From Megalobrama amblycephala (taxonomy: Eukaryota > Chordata > Actinopteri > Cypriniformes > Xenocyprididae): 64,000 nt of DNA. Numbering within the stretch: the stretch's first letter is position 1; every line of letters begins with the position of its first letter. The translations under genes were made by a program, and so were the position numbers. The notes beneath the pieces were generated by a model. The model did not search any database. It saw only the letters and a list, made by a program, of their open reading frames with translations, and was not told where the DNA came from. Of the stretch, positions 10,898 to 22,348 are shown one piece after another. Where the stretch lies: the NCBI RefSeq assembly GCF_018812025.1, contig NC_063045.1:18711046-18775045 (forward strand). Direction: 5' to 3'.

Positions 10898-11891
10898 TCA
10901 ACCTCACAGATAACAAACCCGGACACATCAGCTCAAGAGATTTGTGCGTTCCCAGACTGGGACTGAGAGAGAATGAAATCAATTATCTCAGACAGAGGAA
11001 GACATCAATCATTGACATCCCGTTAGTGTCACTATTACTGTTGAAAGCATCCAATCAGGAGGGATTAGCACATGGCATGAGAATAGCACCACAAGATCCT
11101 GCGCTTGATGGTTGCTAAACTTGAAGTACCCAACCTGCAGGACATTTGAGCTAAGGTCATAAAAATCATTAAGTTGTACTGTATGAAACAACAGCTCTGC
11201 TCGATTGTGCAAAAGCCTTAGGGTCAACACAGAGCGGTTCAGGAAGAGCTTCTTCCCTCAAATCACACAGATCCTCAATAAGGAATCTGCTAGAGGCACA
11301 TACTCTGCTCTCTGACCACAATATTGTGATACAAAAATCATCCAGTAGGTCTTTAGTAATGCACATTCCACCTCACATTTTGAGCACACTTCCTATATTA
11401 TATTACTTTTATAATAAATACATTTGTAAAATTCTCAATTGCATATGCATTTTGTATATTTACAATTACTAGTAATAAATACATATGATTATTTATTATA
11501 ATTATTAAATGTTTTATTTATACAATTCTTTTCCAATATTTAAATATTAGATTTAGACAAGACTATTTAAAAAGGTTTAAAATTTTCATCAAGGACGTTG
11601 TCAATGGATAATACACAGTTTTTGTTAATAAGCAATATTTTTGTGAATTTCCAATATTTTGAGTAAAAATAAAAAAATAAAATGTACATTCTGTGTGTAC
11701 ATATATATAAACAATATCACACATATACATACACACGTGTGTATGTGTTAACAGTAATTACTATAAATACCTATACTATTAGTAAATGCATAAATACATA
11801 TGATTATGTATTATAATTATGACATGAATATTACCATATCTAAATATTATATTGTTAATTATAATATCAAATATATACACAACTACTACAT

Positions 11892-11895
<4 letters not shown>
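10893..11895. other. intron sequence; nothing recognised
   Basis: 10893-11380 looks unique; from 11390 it is strongly AT-rich. No gene or clear element. Confidence 0.5.

Positions 11896-11975
<80 letters not shown>
11896..11975. repeat. (TA)n microsatellite
   Basis: About 40 AT units inside a wider AT-rich block (11390-12560) containing poorly preserved internal duplications, such as agtaaatgcataaatacat(atg)att at 11780, 12077 and nearby. Confidence 0.95.
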
Positions 11976-11976
<1 letters not shown>

Positions 11977-13056
11977 TTCTTATTTGTATATATTATTTAT
12001 ATTATATTATAAATATTACATATTAATGTTATGTGTATTAATATTAATCCCTATTACTATTAATAACTATACTAGTAGTAAATGCATAAATACATGATTT
12101 ATTATAAATTATTACATGAATATGTTAACAAAATTAAAATTTTGTTAATTATAATATTAAATATATACACAATTAAATAGAATAATTATTAAAAATATCA
12201 TATATAGTATATTATTTTTATATATTATTTATATTATAAATATTACATATTTATATTAATTATAAATAATTTTATTACAATATCTAATATCACTATTTTG
12301 ATATTTAGAAAACTATTTAAACTACTTAGAAGTTTAAAAGTTTCAGTAATTTGAGTACTTAACATAAACATAAAGGCATATGATTATTTATTATAATTAT
12401 TACCGGTATTATTTATACATGAAAATAATTTTATAACAATATCTAAATATTATTATAAGTTATAAATTGTAATATAAACTATAATATTGTATTTATGCAT
12501 ATTAAATTATTATATTAATAAAATGTATAATTCTATCAAATGTAATTCTGTTATTATAATTATTTTAGGGCAGGTTTTGATGCACAGTTCAATTTTTATT
12601 AACAGCAAAAGAGCAGAGATGACAAGAAATAATGCACATCTGTATGACGACAACAGTGGTGAGCAGTAATGTGTGTGGCCACATCTACAACATGTATTTG
12701 TGTTTTTGTTGTGCTTTTTTCCCCTTATGCAAAGTCAAGGACACATACGTTACAAAACTTGGATAACACAGATGTTTACTATAAAATAGAGGCACATTAT
12801 GGAAAAATACAGGGGACTACAAGCAATCGAAAGAGTGCTAGACCTTTAGCAGCAGAGCTGCGGCAGGAAGCAGCCCAAGAGTGCAGCGTCATTTACCAGT
12901 GACTTCAGTAGTGACTGAGTGGAATTATTATTGTTGAACTGGAAATGAATTGGCCCCATTTTCATAAATGAGAGCACTCAGGCGTGAACAGGGGGGGTCA
13001 TATCTGAGGTGCACAGTGGCAGGAAAAGATGATGGCATTTTAAATGGCAGGTTTAC
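11976..13056. other. AT-rich intron, then unique sequence up to exon 23
   Basis: 11976-12560 is low-complexity AT-rich. 12560-13056 is of ordinary composition with no recognised element or gene. Confidence 0.5.
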
Positions 13057-13167
13057 CCGTGGAGTGGAGCACAGGCTCTGCACGATGAAGACTACGGGAC
13101 TGGGCGCCGCTTTGATAGCCTGTACTGCCTCCTCATGGCTGGCATTCTGCAAATCCACTCCAGAAAC
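13057..13167 (-). CDS. patj: patj window exon 23: second part of PDZ6
   Basis: 111 nt, phase 0 to 0, local residues 1035-1071. [20 protein letters not shown] then [17 protein letters not shown] finishes PDZ6; [10 protein letters not shown] carries the alphaB His of class I PDZ domains. Acceptor AAATAG/GTTTCT lacks a good polypyrimidine tract; donor CGG/GTAAAC. Human PATJ reads [20 protein letters not shown] at the same place. Confidence 0.95.
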
Positions 13168-13210
13168 CTATTTATCACAGAGGATGACGAAAGGACAAAG
13201 GACAGAGGGA

Positions 13211-13237
13211 GGAGAGAGAGAGAGAGAGAGAGAGAGA
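13211..13237. repeat. (GA)n microsatellite
   Basis: Pure GA run in the intron between exons 22 and 23. On the patj strand it is a CT tract, about 45 bp upstream of the exon 23 acceptor, and may act as a distant polypyrimidine tract. The remaining intron (13238-13719) shows nothing recognised. Confidence 0.9.
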
Positions 13238-13719
13238 TAAGAGAGGATTTAAAGGGACATGCATTTGAAAACAGGATTTTCTTGATTATTTAGCAAAAAA
13301 CAGGTTATTTAGTCCATGATGTCAGAACCATGTGCACATTAGCATATGCCCACCCACATTTACATGTGTTCATCTGAGAGGGTCAAGTTGCTGAAAACTG
13401 AATGATAATTAATTAAGCCATTAGTTTTTATGTGCAAAGAAGTTATGCTAATAATGGTAATGCCAATAATAAAAGAGGTCATTTACATAAAGTCCAGCAG
13501 GTACAGTAGAAAAAACAGTAAAGAAACATTTTTGGGGCAAGAAATCTTTATAAGCAGATTCAGGGATAAATAAAATGCTACAAAGAAAGAATATGGCCCC
13601 TTTAAAATGGTTAGGAAGCGGAAAAGACCGAAAAGAATATTAATGGGTGAAGTTGTGTACTAATAAGCAACATCTGTATTAAGAGCAAATGCTTCTGAAC
13701 ATGTGTGTGGCTCTCAGAC

Positions 13720-13897
13720 CTGTAAGATCTTGTCTCCTGTTTTAAGGGCACCCGTGCGTCCAGCTGGGCTGTCTGGCAGCACCTGTTTGATGAAAATGCC
13801 CTTCAGCTCCTCTCCGTTCTTCAGCCTCTTTATAACGGTGCGTCCGCCCACTATGCTGATACCCAGAGACTCCTGTGTCTCTGACCACACCTCCACT
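13720..13897 (-). CDS. patj: patj window exon 22: first part of PDZ6
   Basis: 178 nt, phase 2 to 0, local residues 975-1034. [20 protein letters not shown], then the long insert [20 protein letters not shown] and [20 protein letters not shown], essentially the human PATJ PDZ6 sequence. In mammals this sixth PDZ was reported to bind the C-terminus of ZO-3, tying PATJ to tight junctions. Acceptor TGTCTCAG/AGTGGA; donor CAG/GTCTGA is weak. Confidence 0.95.
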
Positions 13898-13937
13898 CTG
13901 AGACACAAAAAAGGAAAATAATCTTTTTGAATGAAGT

Positions 13938-14290
13938 TTCTTCTGCACACCAAGGCTGCATTTCTTCGATCAATAATATAGTAAAAACAGTAATATTGTG
14001 AAATATTACTATTACAGTTTAAAATATTTGTATTTGAATACATTTTAAAATGTAATTTATTCCTGTGATACAAAGCTGATATTGTCAGCATCATTACTTG
14101 TCTTCACTGTCACTTGATCCTTCAGAAATGATTCTAATATCCTGATTTGGTGCTCAAGATTTCTAATTATTATCAATGTTGAAAACAGTTGTGCTGTGAA
14201 CCATTTTTTCAGGATCCTTTGATGAATAAAAGAACGGTAAAATTGTAAAATTAATTTGTAAAATTATGAATGTCTTTACTGTCACTCTTG
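13938..14290. mobile_element. fold-back repeat of the AAAGTTTGG family, copy 2 (partial)
   Basis: It shares accaaggctgcatttcttcg, cagtaatattgtgaaatatta, atttattcctgtgatacaaagc, cacttgatccttcagaaatg and the terminal caggatcctttgatgaataa with the 28-29 kb copy. The outer termini are lost. Confidence 0.75.
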
Positions 14291-14738
14291 AATGGTAGTA
14301 CTATTAATGAGGATAATTAGATTTATTATCTCTGATACAAAAACATTAAATCATCACTTCCTGCTCTATTTAGGTCAACTGAGGTACGTGAACAGATTAA
14401 AAAATACATTAAAAAAATATTATTGAGTAAAGAAGGTGGTCAACAACAACAATAATATTTTCTCTCTCTCTATATATAGAATTGAATAAACTATAAAAGA
14501 ATGTTTGTTACTTAAACCTTTATGTATGTCAGATATCTTGTAAATAATACATTTTTTATTTTTATATAGTATTAAAATATTCTTTTTATACATTTTAACA
14601 TACATTTATTCGAAATATACAACTTCAGTTCATTTTAGAAAGGTGTCAATTATTTATGTCAATACATTTTGTTACTTCCACCTTTCTATTGAAATCTCTT
14701 GATGCACACACAAATTCAGCATTTATAGTGTGTTTTAC
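14291..14738. other. AT-rich intron, nothing recognised
   Basis: Short CAA and TC runs near 14440-14475; otherwise no feature before exon 21. Confidence 0.5.
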
Positions 14739-14810
14739 CTGCGTGGGGGACCCCAGTGACTGAACGCAGGCGTCTCCTCACCTTCTCCCTCCTCTCTTTC
14801 TGGCAGATCA
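14739..14810 (-). CDS. patj: patj window exon 21: conserved linker just before PDZ6
   Basis: 72 nt, phase 2 to 2, local residues 951-974 plus two bases of Arg975. [20 protein letters not shown] followed by GPPR is almost identical to human PATJ ([23 protein letters not shown]), a motif also present in MPDZ before its PDZ7. Acceptor TCCGCAG/TGATCT, donor CGCAG/GTAAAA. The intron upstream carries the GATA/minisatellite array. Confidence 0.95.
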
Positions 14811-15006
14811 CTGCGGACAATACATATACAGTACAGTTATAACTAGATAAAAAACGTTTGTCGAGACAAACTTTAAGTTGGCTTGAAAAAGTCAGTCCAG
14901 AAAGTTTGAAGCAGTTTTAAAAAAGTTTTCAGTTTGAAATTTTCAGTTTAGTAGTTTTGATAGATAGATAGATAGATAGATAGATTGATTGATTTAGTTT
15001 GATAGA

Positions 15007-15662
15007 TAAGGTGTTGCTATGCAGTTGCTAGGGTACTTGGGGTGGTTGCTAGGGTGTTGCTATGCGGTTGCTAGGGTACTCTGAATGGTTGCTAAGGTGT
15101 TGCTATGCGGTTGCTAGGGTACTCGGGTGGTTGCTAGGGTGTTGCTAATGTATTCCGTGTGGTTGCTAGGGTGTTGCTATGCGGTTGCTAGGGTACTCGG
15201 GGTGGTCGCTAAGGTGTTGCTATGCGGTTGCTAGGGTATTCTGGGTGGTTGCTAGGGTGTTGCTATGTGGTTGCTAAGGTACTCGAGGTGGTCGCTAAGG
15301 TGTCGCTATGCGGTTGCTAAGGTACTCGGGGTGGTCACTAAGGTGTCGCTATGCGGTTGCTAGGGTACGCTGGGTGGTTGCTACGGTGTCGCTATGCGGT
15401 TGCTAGGGTACTCTGGGTGGTTCCTAAGGTGTTGCTATGCGGTTGCTAGGGTACTCAGGTGGTTACTAAGGTGTCGCTATACGGTTGCTAGGGTACTCGG
15501 GGTGGTTGCTAAGGTGTTGCTATTCGGTTGCTAAGGTACTCTGGGTGGTTGCTAAGGTGTTGCTATGCGGTTGCTAGGGTACTCTGGTTGGTTGCTAGGA
15601 TTTTGACAGGGTGATGTGTGTGGTTGCTAGGCGGTTGCTAGGCTGTTCTGGGTGGTCACTAT
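15007..15662. repeat. 43-bp minisatellite, about 15 units
   Basis: The unit begins ggtgttgctatgcggttgct and continues agggtactcggggtggttgctaa. Copies differ by single substitutions and small indels. It is preceded by a short GATA block (14959-15006). Confidence 0.95.
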
Positions 15663-15964
15663 GAGATAGATTTAGTTTGATAAATAGATAGATAGATAGA
15701 TAGATTTAGTTTGATAGATAGATAGATAGATTTAGTCAGATAGATAGATAGATAGATAGATAGATTTAGTTTGATTGATATATAGATAGATAGATTTAGT
15801 TTGATAAATAGATAGATAGATAGATAGATTTAGTTTGATAAATAGATAGATAGATAGATAGATAGATTTAGTTTGATTGATAGATAGATAGATAGATTTA
15901 GTTTGATTGATATATAGATAGATAGATTTAGTTTGATAGATAGATAGATAGATAGATTTAGTTT

Positions 15965-15995
<31 letters not shown>

Positions 15996-16036
15996 TTAGT
16001 TTGATAAATAGATAGATAGATAGATAGATTTAGTTT

Positions 16037-16075
<39 letters not shown>

Positions 16076-16116
16076 TTAGTTTGATAAATAGATAGATAGA
16101 TAGATAGATTTAGTTT

Positions 16117-16159
<43 letters not shown>

Positions 16160-16204
16160 TTAGTTTGATAAATAGATAGATAGATAGATAGATAGATTTA
16201 GTTT

Positions 16205-16239
<35 letters not shown>

Positions 16240-16298
16240 TTAGTTTGATAGATAGATAGATAGATTTAGTCAGATAGATAGATAGATTTAGTTTGATT

Positions 16299-16373
<75 letters not shown>

Positions 16374-16566
16374 TTAGTTTGATAGATAGATAGATTTAGT
16401 CAGATAGATAGATAGATAGATAGATAGTTTGATAGATAGATAGATAGATAGATAGATTTAGTTTGATAGATAGATAGATAGATAGATAAGTAGATAGATA
16501 GATAGATTTAGTTTGATAGATAGATAGATAGATAGATTTAGTCAGATAGATAGATAGATTTAGTTT

Positions 16567-16641
<75 letters not shown>

Positions 16642-16877
16642 TAGTCAGATAGATAGATAGATAGATAGATTTAGTTTGATATATATAGATAGATAGATAG
16701 ATAGTTTGATAAATAGATAGATAGATAGATAGATTTAGTTTGATAAATAGATAGATAGATAGATAGATAGATAGATTTAGTTTGATTGATATATAGATAG
16801 ATAGATTTAGTTTGATTGATATATAGATAGATAGATTTAGTTTGATAGATAGATAGATAGATAGATAGATTTAGTTT

Positions 16878-16924
<47 letters not shown>

Positions 16925-16965
16925 TTAGTTTGATAAATAGATAGATAGATAGATAGATTTAGTTT

Positions 16966-16996
<31 letters not shown>

Positions 16997-17037
16997 TTAG
17001 TTTGATAAATAGATAGATAGATAGATAGATTTAGTTT

Positions 17038-17080
<43 letters not shown>

Positions 17081-17092
17081 TTAGTTTGATAA

Positions 17093-17126
<34 letters not shown>

Positions 17127-17133
17127 TTAGTTT

Positions 17134-17180
<47 letters not shown>

Positions 17181-17318
17181 TTAGTTTGATAGATAGATAG
17201 ATAGATTTAGTCAGATAGATAGATAGATTTAGTTTGATAGATAGATAGATAGATAGATAGATTTAGTTTGAGATAGATAGATAGATAGATTTAGTTTGAT
17301 AGATAGATAGATTTAGTC

Positions 17319-17358
<40 letters not shown>

Positions 17359-17365
17359 TTAGTTT

Positions 17366-17438
<73 letters not shown>

Positions 17439-17491
17439 TTGATTGATAGATAGATAGATAGATTTAGTCAGATAGATAGATAGATAGATAT
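15663..17491. repeat. 1.8-kb GATA array with TTTAGTTTGATA spacers
   Basis: Blocks of (GATA)n alternate with ttagtttgata, ttagtttgataaata or ttagtcagata spacers, giving a higher-order pattern of variable block length. GATA-type arrays are known in vertebrates, for example the Bkm satellite on some sex chromosomes. Confidence 0.95.
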
Positions 17492-17907
17492 CAGACTGAA
17501 TGAGTTTGAATGAGTTTAAATGGCTTGGAAATAGGAATGGCAGTTTAATTGAGTCTGTGTGTTTGAATTTGAATTTTTACAGTTGGACGGAATGTTCAGG
17601 TCAGCCAAGGCAGTTCAATGAAAGTCAATGGGAGTTTGACTTTGGGAGTTTTAATCAGCTATTTTAGGAAAACAGTAAGTCGGATCAGTTAGAAAAGATA
17701 TAGAAACAGAGTTAACAATAGTCTGACCCGATTTTGGAGTTTATAGAGTTAAAGCTCTAGGAGGAGTTAGAGTTGGTCTCAGAAAAATAATTAGTTTAAA
17801 TAGCATTACAATAAGTTGGCTTTTTCAAGCCAACTTAAAAAATATCCAACATTCTTAAATTACAATCAATTCTCAGTAATCAGTAATGCAGAAAAGTTAT
17901 TTGCTAC

Positions 17908-17985
17908 CTGTGGCCTCCTCTGATTGGTCCGGCAGCGCCCTGGTTTCTTCTCTTCCTGCTGTGAGAGGAAGTCCGCTGCACAGAT
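17908..17985 (-). CDS. patj: patj window exon 20: basic cassette in the PDZ5-PDZ6 linker
   Basis: 78 nt, phase 2 to 2, local residues 925-950 plus two bases of Ser951. In the phase fixed by both neighbours it reads ESVQRTSSHSRKRRNQGAAG and PIRGGH, a basic patch in an otherwise acidic linker. Another frame of the same bases is also open (DLCSGLPLTAGREE...), but it does not join exon 19 in phase. The exon is symmetric, so skipping it would keep the frame. Donor GTAGCA is weak, so alternative use is plausible. Acceptor CTCTGCAG/ATCTGT. Confidence 0.65.
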
Positions 17986-18688
17986 CTGCAGAGCAAGAGA
18001 GAAAGTGAGTGCGCAAATCCCTCATAGATGTATAACAGTCGTATTAGACTGAATCAGACTCATCAGGTTTATGTAAAATGAAGAAAGCAGCGATTCCGAC
18101 TTGATCACATTTACATTAATCAAACTGTGAAGTCTTGAGATCACAAAAGCAAGTGACACTACTTCTGAAATGTTTCACCTGATTAAACAGCATGAATTAA
18201 AAATAAAAGGAATTTCAGTGTAATAGCAGAAAATCATAAAGTATGATTTGAATTACTTTAATAATGAAAAAAGAAGAATTCAAAGTCATCGAACAGGCTT
18301 ATTTGACTTAAAATCTCTGATATAAAAGATTAAATCAACGCATCACTTTCTGTCTCAATTAAGGTCAACCAAGCTACATACTGTAAACAAAGCTACAAAA
18401 ATGGAAACTAAAAATATATATTTTTTAAATATGAAATATATTATATAATTGCATAGGTGACAACAACAACAACAATAATGATAGTATAAAATTATTATTA
18501 TTTACTAATGTTATAATAATTATGTTATATAATATATTTTGACAATTTAGAATACATACATTTATCTTTTAAAGTTACAATTTAATTATATACTTTTTTC
18601 CAGTCTAAACATTAATACTGTGCATAGTAAATACAACAATTAATTTGCTATTAATAAAAAAAAAAAAAAAAAATGTTTTTGTACAAAT

Positions 18689-18720
<32 letters not shown>

Positions 18721-19274
18721 ATTAACAGCTGGCTGAGACTCAGCTGCGTTTCACACTAATTCGACACCAAAAAAAGCATTTTATATCCATTTCTCACTTT
18801 TCTTCAATTTCTCTAGCACACCTGGGTTATAGCGCAGTGGAAGCTCATTTTCATAATTAAGATAAGCATGATCATTTTCTAATACTTGTATCATATCAAA
18901 AAGCATAAAACTCAAACTTCTGATTAACACCACAAACTGTTTAATTTGAGTATCTTATTTTTACATCTTCAAAAAATCGAGTTTTATAACTGTCCAATTA
19001 ATTTAAGCACCACATTTCTCCAGCAGGTGGCATTATGGATCTATTAGAAAACATGGTAATTAAAATTCCTCACAATACATCAATCTTAATGAACACAGGC
19101 ACTATAAAAAATTATTTAAGAACTCATAAATGACATTGACATGATATTACCTGCTATCTGTATCTGTACTCTCAAAAATAAACCAATGGCAATATGGTAA
19201 TTTTGTGAGTGAACAGAAGTTAGTTGAGTGACGTATAGAGTGGGGTATGTGTGTTATTACACACGGAGACTCAC
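17986..19274. other. intron between exons 19 and 20, with poly-A and (CA)n tracts
   Basis: 18655-18673 is an A-rich run and 18689-18718 a CA repeat. AT-rich at 18400-18660. No gene or recognised transposon. Confidence 0.55.
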
Positions 19275-19371
19275 TCAGTGTCAGTGTCGGTCAAGGTAAG
19301 TTCTGAGCCTTCGTTTCTGGAGTCAGAGTCTGCCCCGCTGTCTGCTGCCTCCACCCATGAGGCAGACTGAC
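19275..19371 (-). CDS. patj: patj window exon 19: Ser/Asp-rich linker
   Basis: 97 nt, phase 1 to 2, local residues 893-924 plus two bases of Glu925. It reads SQSASWVEAADSGADSDSRN followed by EGSELTLTDTDT. Acidic and Ser/Thr-rich, with casein kinase 2-like S/TxxD/E sites (inference). Acceptor TTCTCAG/GTCAGT, donor GA/GTGAGT. Confidence 0.8.
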
Positions 19372-19452
19372 CTGAGAACAGACGTATAAATATCAAACTG
19401 TACTGAACTGCACTTATTTGAATTAAACCTTGTTTTAAAGACAAACACTCAC

Positions 19453-19525
19453 TGAGGGGAATTTGTGAGAACTGCAGCTGAATCTTCTCAAAGCTTGTGC
19501 AAAGATCATTGTTCACCTCAGCAAA
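19453..19525 (-). CDS. patj: patj window exon 18: linker
   Basis: 73 nt, phase 0 to 1, local residues 869-892 plus one base of Ser893. FAEVNNDLCTSFEKIQLQFS then QIPL. Support is the open frame, acceptor TTGCCACAG/TTTGCT, donor CTCA/GTGAGT, and exact phase fit with both neighbours. No recognised motif. Confidence 0.78.
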
Positions 19526-19944
19526 CTGTGGCAACAACAACACAATAATTTCAATAACGTATACAGTTTATTTTAGAAAGGTGTCAGATCTTATATAAAA
19601 ATTAAAAAAAATCTAATGCTGTGAACTTGATGACAGCTATGGATGAATCTAATGAAAGTCTAGAACTAGTCCAGGTCATTTAAAAAAAGAAAAAGAAAGA
19701 AAAAAAACTATAATTTGCATTAAAAAATTCTGTGTATTTTTATTTGCTGCACTTTAATGATTGTAAACTAATTGATTTAACGCTAAAAAGATGATTATTT
19801 TTATTATTTTATATATAAATTTACAGTGTTACAGTTATGAAAACAAAAATTAAAAAAAAAAAAAAAAAAAAAAAAGTATTTTTAAAAAAAATGATTTTTA
19901 AGCCTATAAAAGCATCTTTGGCATCGCGTTTCATTATGAATCAC
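19526..19944. other. intron between exons 17 and 18
   Basis: AT-rich with an A-run of about 22 bp at 19854-19875. Nothing else recognised. Confidence 0.5.
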
Positions 19945-20232
19945 CTGTTCTTGCGAATCAGCTTGAGTGTTGAACTGGTAGAGGCTGGATGTCATTGGTT
20001 TTTCCCAGGAACGGGTCTCCTCGCTGAGGTATGAAGCGTCCTTGACCTTGGAGCTCCCTTGATCCTTCATAGTGTCCATCTCCTGCTCTTCATCATCTTC
20101 ATCCACAGCCATCTCTCGCTCCAGGCCGGGCAGGAGATCAACAGTGGTGAGGGGAGAGGCATAGCGGGGCTCAGCGTCAAGGATCAGCTCTGGCTCCTCG
20201 TCCAGGTCATCAGACAAGACATTTCCAAAGTC
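19945..20232 (-). CDS. patj: patj window exon 17: acidic PDZ5-PDZ6 linker
   Basis: 288 nt, phase 0 to 0, local residues 773-868. It starts DFGNVLSDDLDEEPELILDA and contains LEREMAVDEDDEEQEMD, comparable to human EEREMLVDEEYELYQ, and LYQFNTQADSQEQ, comparable to human ELHFGTQ..EPSESQEA. Highly acidic and probably disordered. Acceptor GGGTAG/GACTTT, donor CAG/GTGATT. A fragment of a dispersed repeat family ends about 20 bp upstream of the acceptor side. Confidence 0.88.
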
Positions 20233-20257
20233 CTACCCACAGAGAACATGACTTTTC

Positions 20258-20508
20258 AACTTAAATTTCCATCTGTTTTTCACACAAAGCTAAAAAAACG
20301 TAGGGAGAGTCATATGAACCACTTTTATGGTGCATCTTTTGAGCTTGGTTGTATAAATCCACCATTATTAGATAGAAAAGAACAGCGTGAACATTCTGCT
20401 AAACATATACTTTTGTATTTCGTAGAAGAAAGAAAGTTAAAGTTTTGAGACAACATGAGGGTGTGAATGATGACCGAATTTGCCTTTTTGGGTGAACTAT
20501 CGCTTTAA
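20258..20508. mobile_element. one-sided copy of the GGTTAGTTCACCC family
   Basis: It contains ccacttttatggtgcatctt, gtgaacattctgctaaa and the terminal TTTTTGGGTGAACTATCGCTTTAA ending in TTAA. Only one end is present. It lies immediately upstream, in patj terms, of exon 17. Confidence 0.75.
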
Positions 20509-20613
20509 CCTCTGGTTCGTTTAGGGGTCACACTTGGCTCCTTCGTGGTCAAAAGTGACCGAAGCTTTGAAATGTAACTTTTTTTTCTTTTTTTCAGGAA
20601 AACCGATGTAATA

Positions 20614-22196
20614 CAGTGCTCAGTGTAAATGAGTACACCCCCTTTGAAAAGTAACATTTTAAACAATATCTCAATGAACACAAAAACAATTTCCAAAATG
20701 TTGACAAGACTATTTTTAATATAACATCTGTTTAACATGAAAGTAAGGTTAATAATATAACTTAGATTACACATTTTTCAGTTTTACTCAAATTAGGGTG
20801 ATGCAAAAACGAGTACGCCCCACAATAAAAACTACTACATCTAGTAGTTTGTATGGCATCCATGATTTTTAATGACAGCACCAAGTCTTCTAGGCATGGA
20901 ATGAACAAGTTGGCGACATTTTGCAACATCTATCTTTTTCCATTCTTCAAGAATGACCTCTTTTAGAGACTGGATGCTGGATGGAGAGTGATGCTCAACT
21001 TGTCTCTTCAGAATTCCCCAAAGGTGTTTGACTGGGTTCAGATCAGGAGACACTGAATCACTTTCACCCTGTTCTTCTTCAGAAATCCAACAGTGGCCTT
21101 AGATGTGTGTTTAGGATCATTGTCATGTTGGAAAAGTGCATGACGACCAAGGGCACAGAGTGATGGTAGCATCTTCTCTTTCAGTATAGAGCAGTACATC
21201 GGTGAATTCACGATGCCATCAATGAAATGCAGCTCCAGACACCAGCAGCACTCGTGCAGCCCCACATAAGGACACTGACACAACCATGTTTCACTGTAGG
21301 CACCATGCATTTTTCTTTGTATTCCTCACCTTTGCAACGCCATACAGTTTTGAAGCAATCAGTTCAAAAAACATTTATCTTGGTCTCATCACTCCAGAGT
21401 ATAAAGTCCCAATAGTCTTCATCTTGGTTAGCATGGGCCCTGGCAAAATCTAGTTGGGCTTTTTTGTGCCTGGGCTTTAGGAGAGGCTTCTTTTGTGGAC
21501 GGCACCCATGCATGCCATTCCTCTGCAATGCATGCCGCATTGTGTCACGGGAAATAGTCACCCCAGTTTGGCTTTCTACTTCTTTAGATAACTGCATTGA
21601 ACTTGCATGCCGATTTTCTTCAATCCTTCACATCAGAAGACGCTTCCGTGTTAATTTCCGTGGACGACCTGGACGTCTCTGTGAGATGGTTGCAGTCCCA
21701 TCTTTTTAAAATTTTTGTACCACTTTTGCTACAGTATTCTGACTGAAGCTTTGCTTATCTTCTTGTAGCCTTCACCTTTCTGGTGTAAAGAAATTATTTT
21801 CTTTCTCAGGTATTGTGACATTTCTCTTCCATGTGGTGCCATTGCTGACAGCATGAAATGGGAAGGGGTTTTAACACCCTTTTATAGTCAACTGTCTGCT
21901 GGACTCCTGTGTAATGAATAAATAGACTCACCTGTGGTTGAATTCTTGTTAAATTAGACATTTGTAGTCTAAGACTTTCAGTGGGGTGTACTCATTTTTG
22001 CATCACCCTAATTTGAGTAAAAATGAAAATGTTGTTCTCTAAGTTATATTATTAACCTTATTTTCATGTTATAAGTTATACAGATATTATATAAAACTTA
22101 GTCTTGTCAACATTTTGGAAATTGTTTTTTGTTCATTGAGAAATTGTTTAAAATGTTACTTTTCAAAGGGGGTGTACTCATTTACACTGAGCACTG
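20614..22196 (-). mobile_element. full-length Tc1-like transposon with decayed transposase
   Basis: The termini are inverted, CAGTGCTCAGTGTAAATGAG and its complement, with long inverted repeats of about 200 bp, and TA on both sides (20612-20613, 22197-22198). Transposase fragments on the minus strand: N-terminal part near 21600-21850; 21364-21597 (GVTISRDTMRHALQRNGMHG, DFARAHANQDEDYWDFILWS, DET); 21038-21310 (ALFQHDNDPKHTSKATVGFL); and 20841-21053 (SPDLNPVKHLWGILKRQVEH). Frames shift between them, so it is inactive though structurally intact. Confidence 0.92.
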
Positions 22197-22348
22197 TATT
22201 TTTTTGTTCAATAATATTTTTTGATTATTATTTCAAATTTTGAGGGCATTTTATGATATTATGCAATATTTATACAATTTTTATTAGCTATTTTTCCCCA
22301 TTGAAAATAGTACACATTTTTTTTCTAATATATTTTTATACATTTATA

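Larger units (their letters stand above)
14872..17839. mobile_element. TIR-bounded element carrying tandem-repeat arrays
   Basis: TTTAAGTTGGCTTGAAAAAG at 14872-14891 is repeated in exact reverse complement (20/20) at 17820-17839; the right copy also forms its own hairpin (17813-17836). Between them lie short unique arms, a 43-bp minisatellite and a GATA array. No transposase. I interpret it as a non-autonomous DNA element with an amplified interior. No clear target duplication was seen. Confidence 0.7.

Noticed and set aside
15007..15662. Regular repeats resembling a CRISPR array
   Set aside because: Units are contiguous without unique spacers, in a vertebrate intron; it is a minisatellite.
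17908..17985. Reading exon 20 as DLCSGLPLTAGREE (other open frame)
   Set aside because: It cannot be joined to exon 19 (phase 2) and exon 21 (phase 2) without a frameshift.
20841..22196. Tc1 transposase as a functional gene
   Set aside because: The coding region is broken into several frames with stops; the same holds for the other Tc1 copies in the window.
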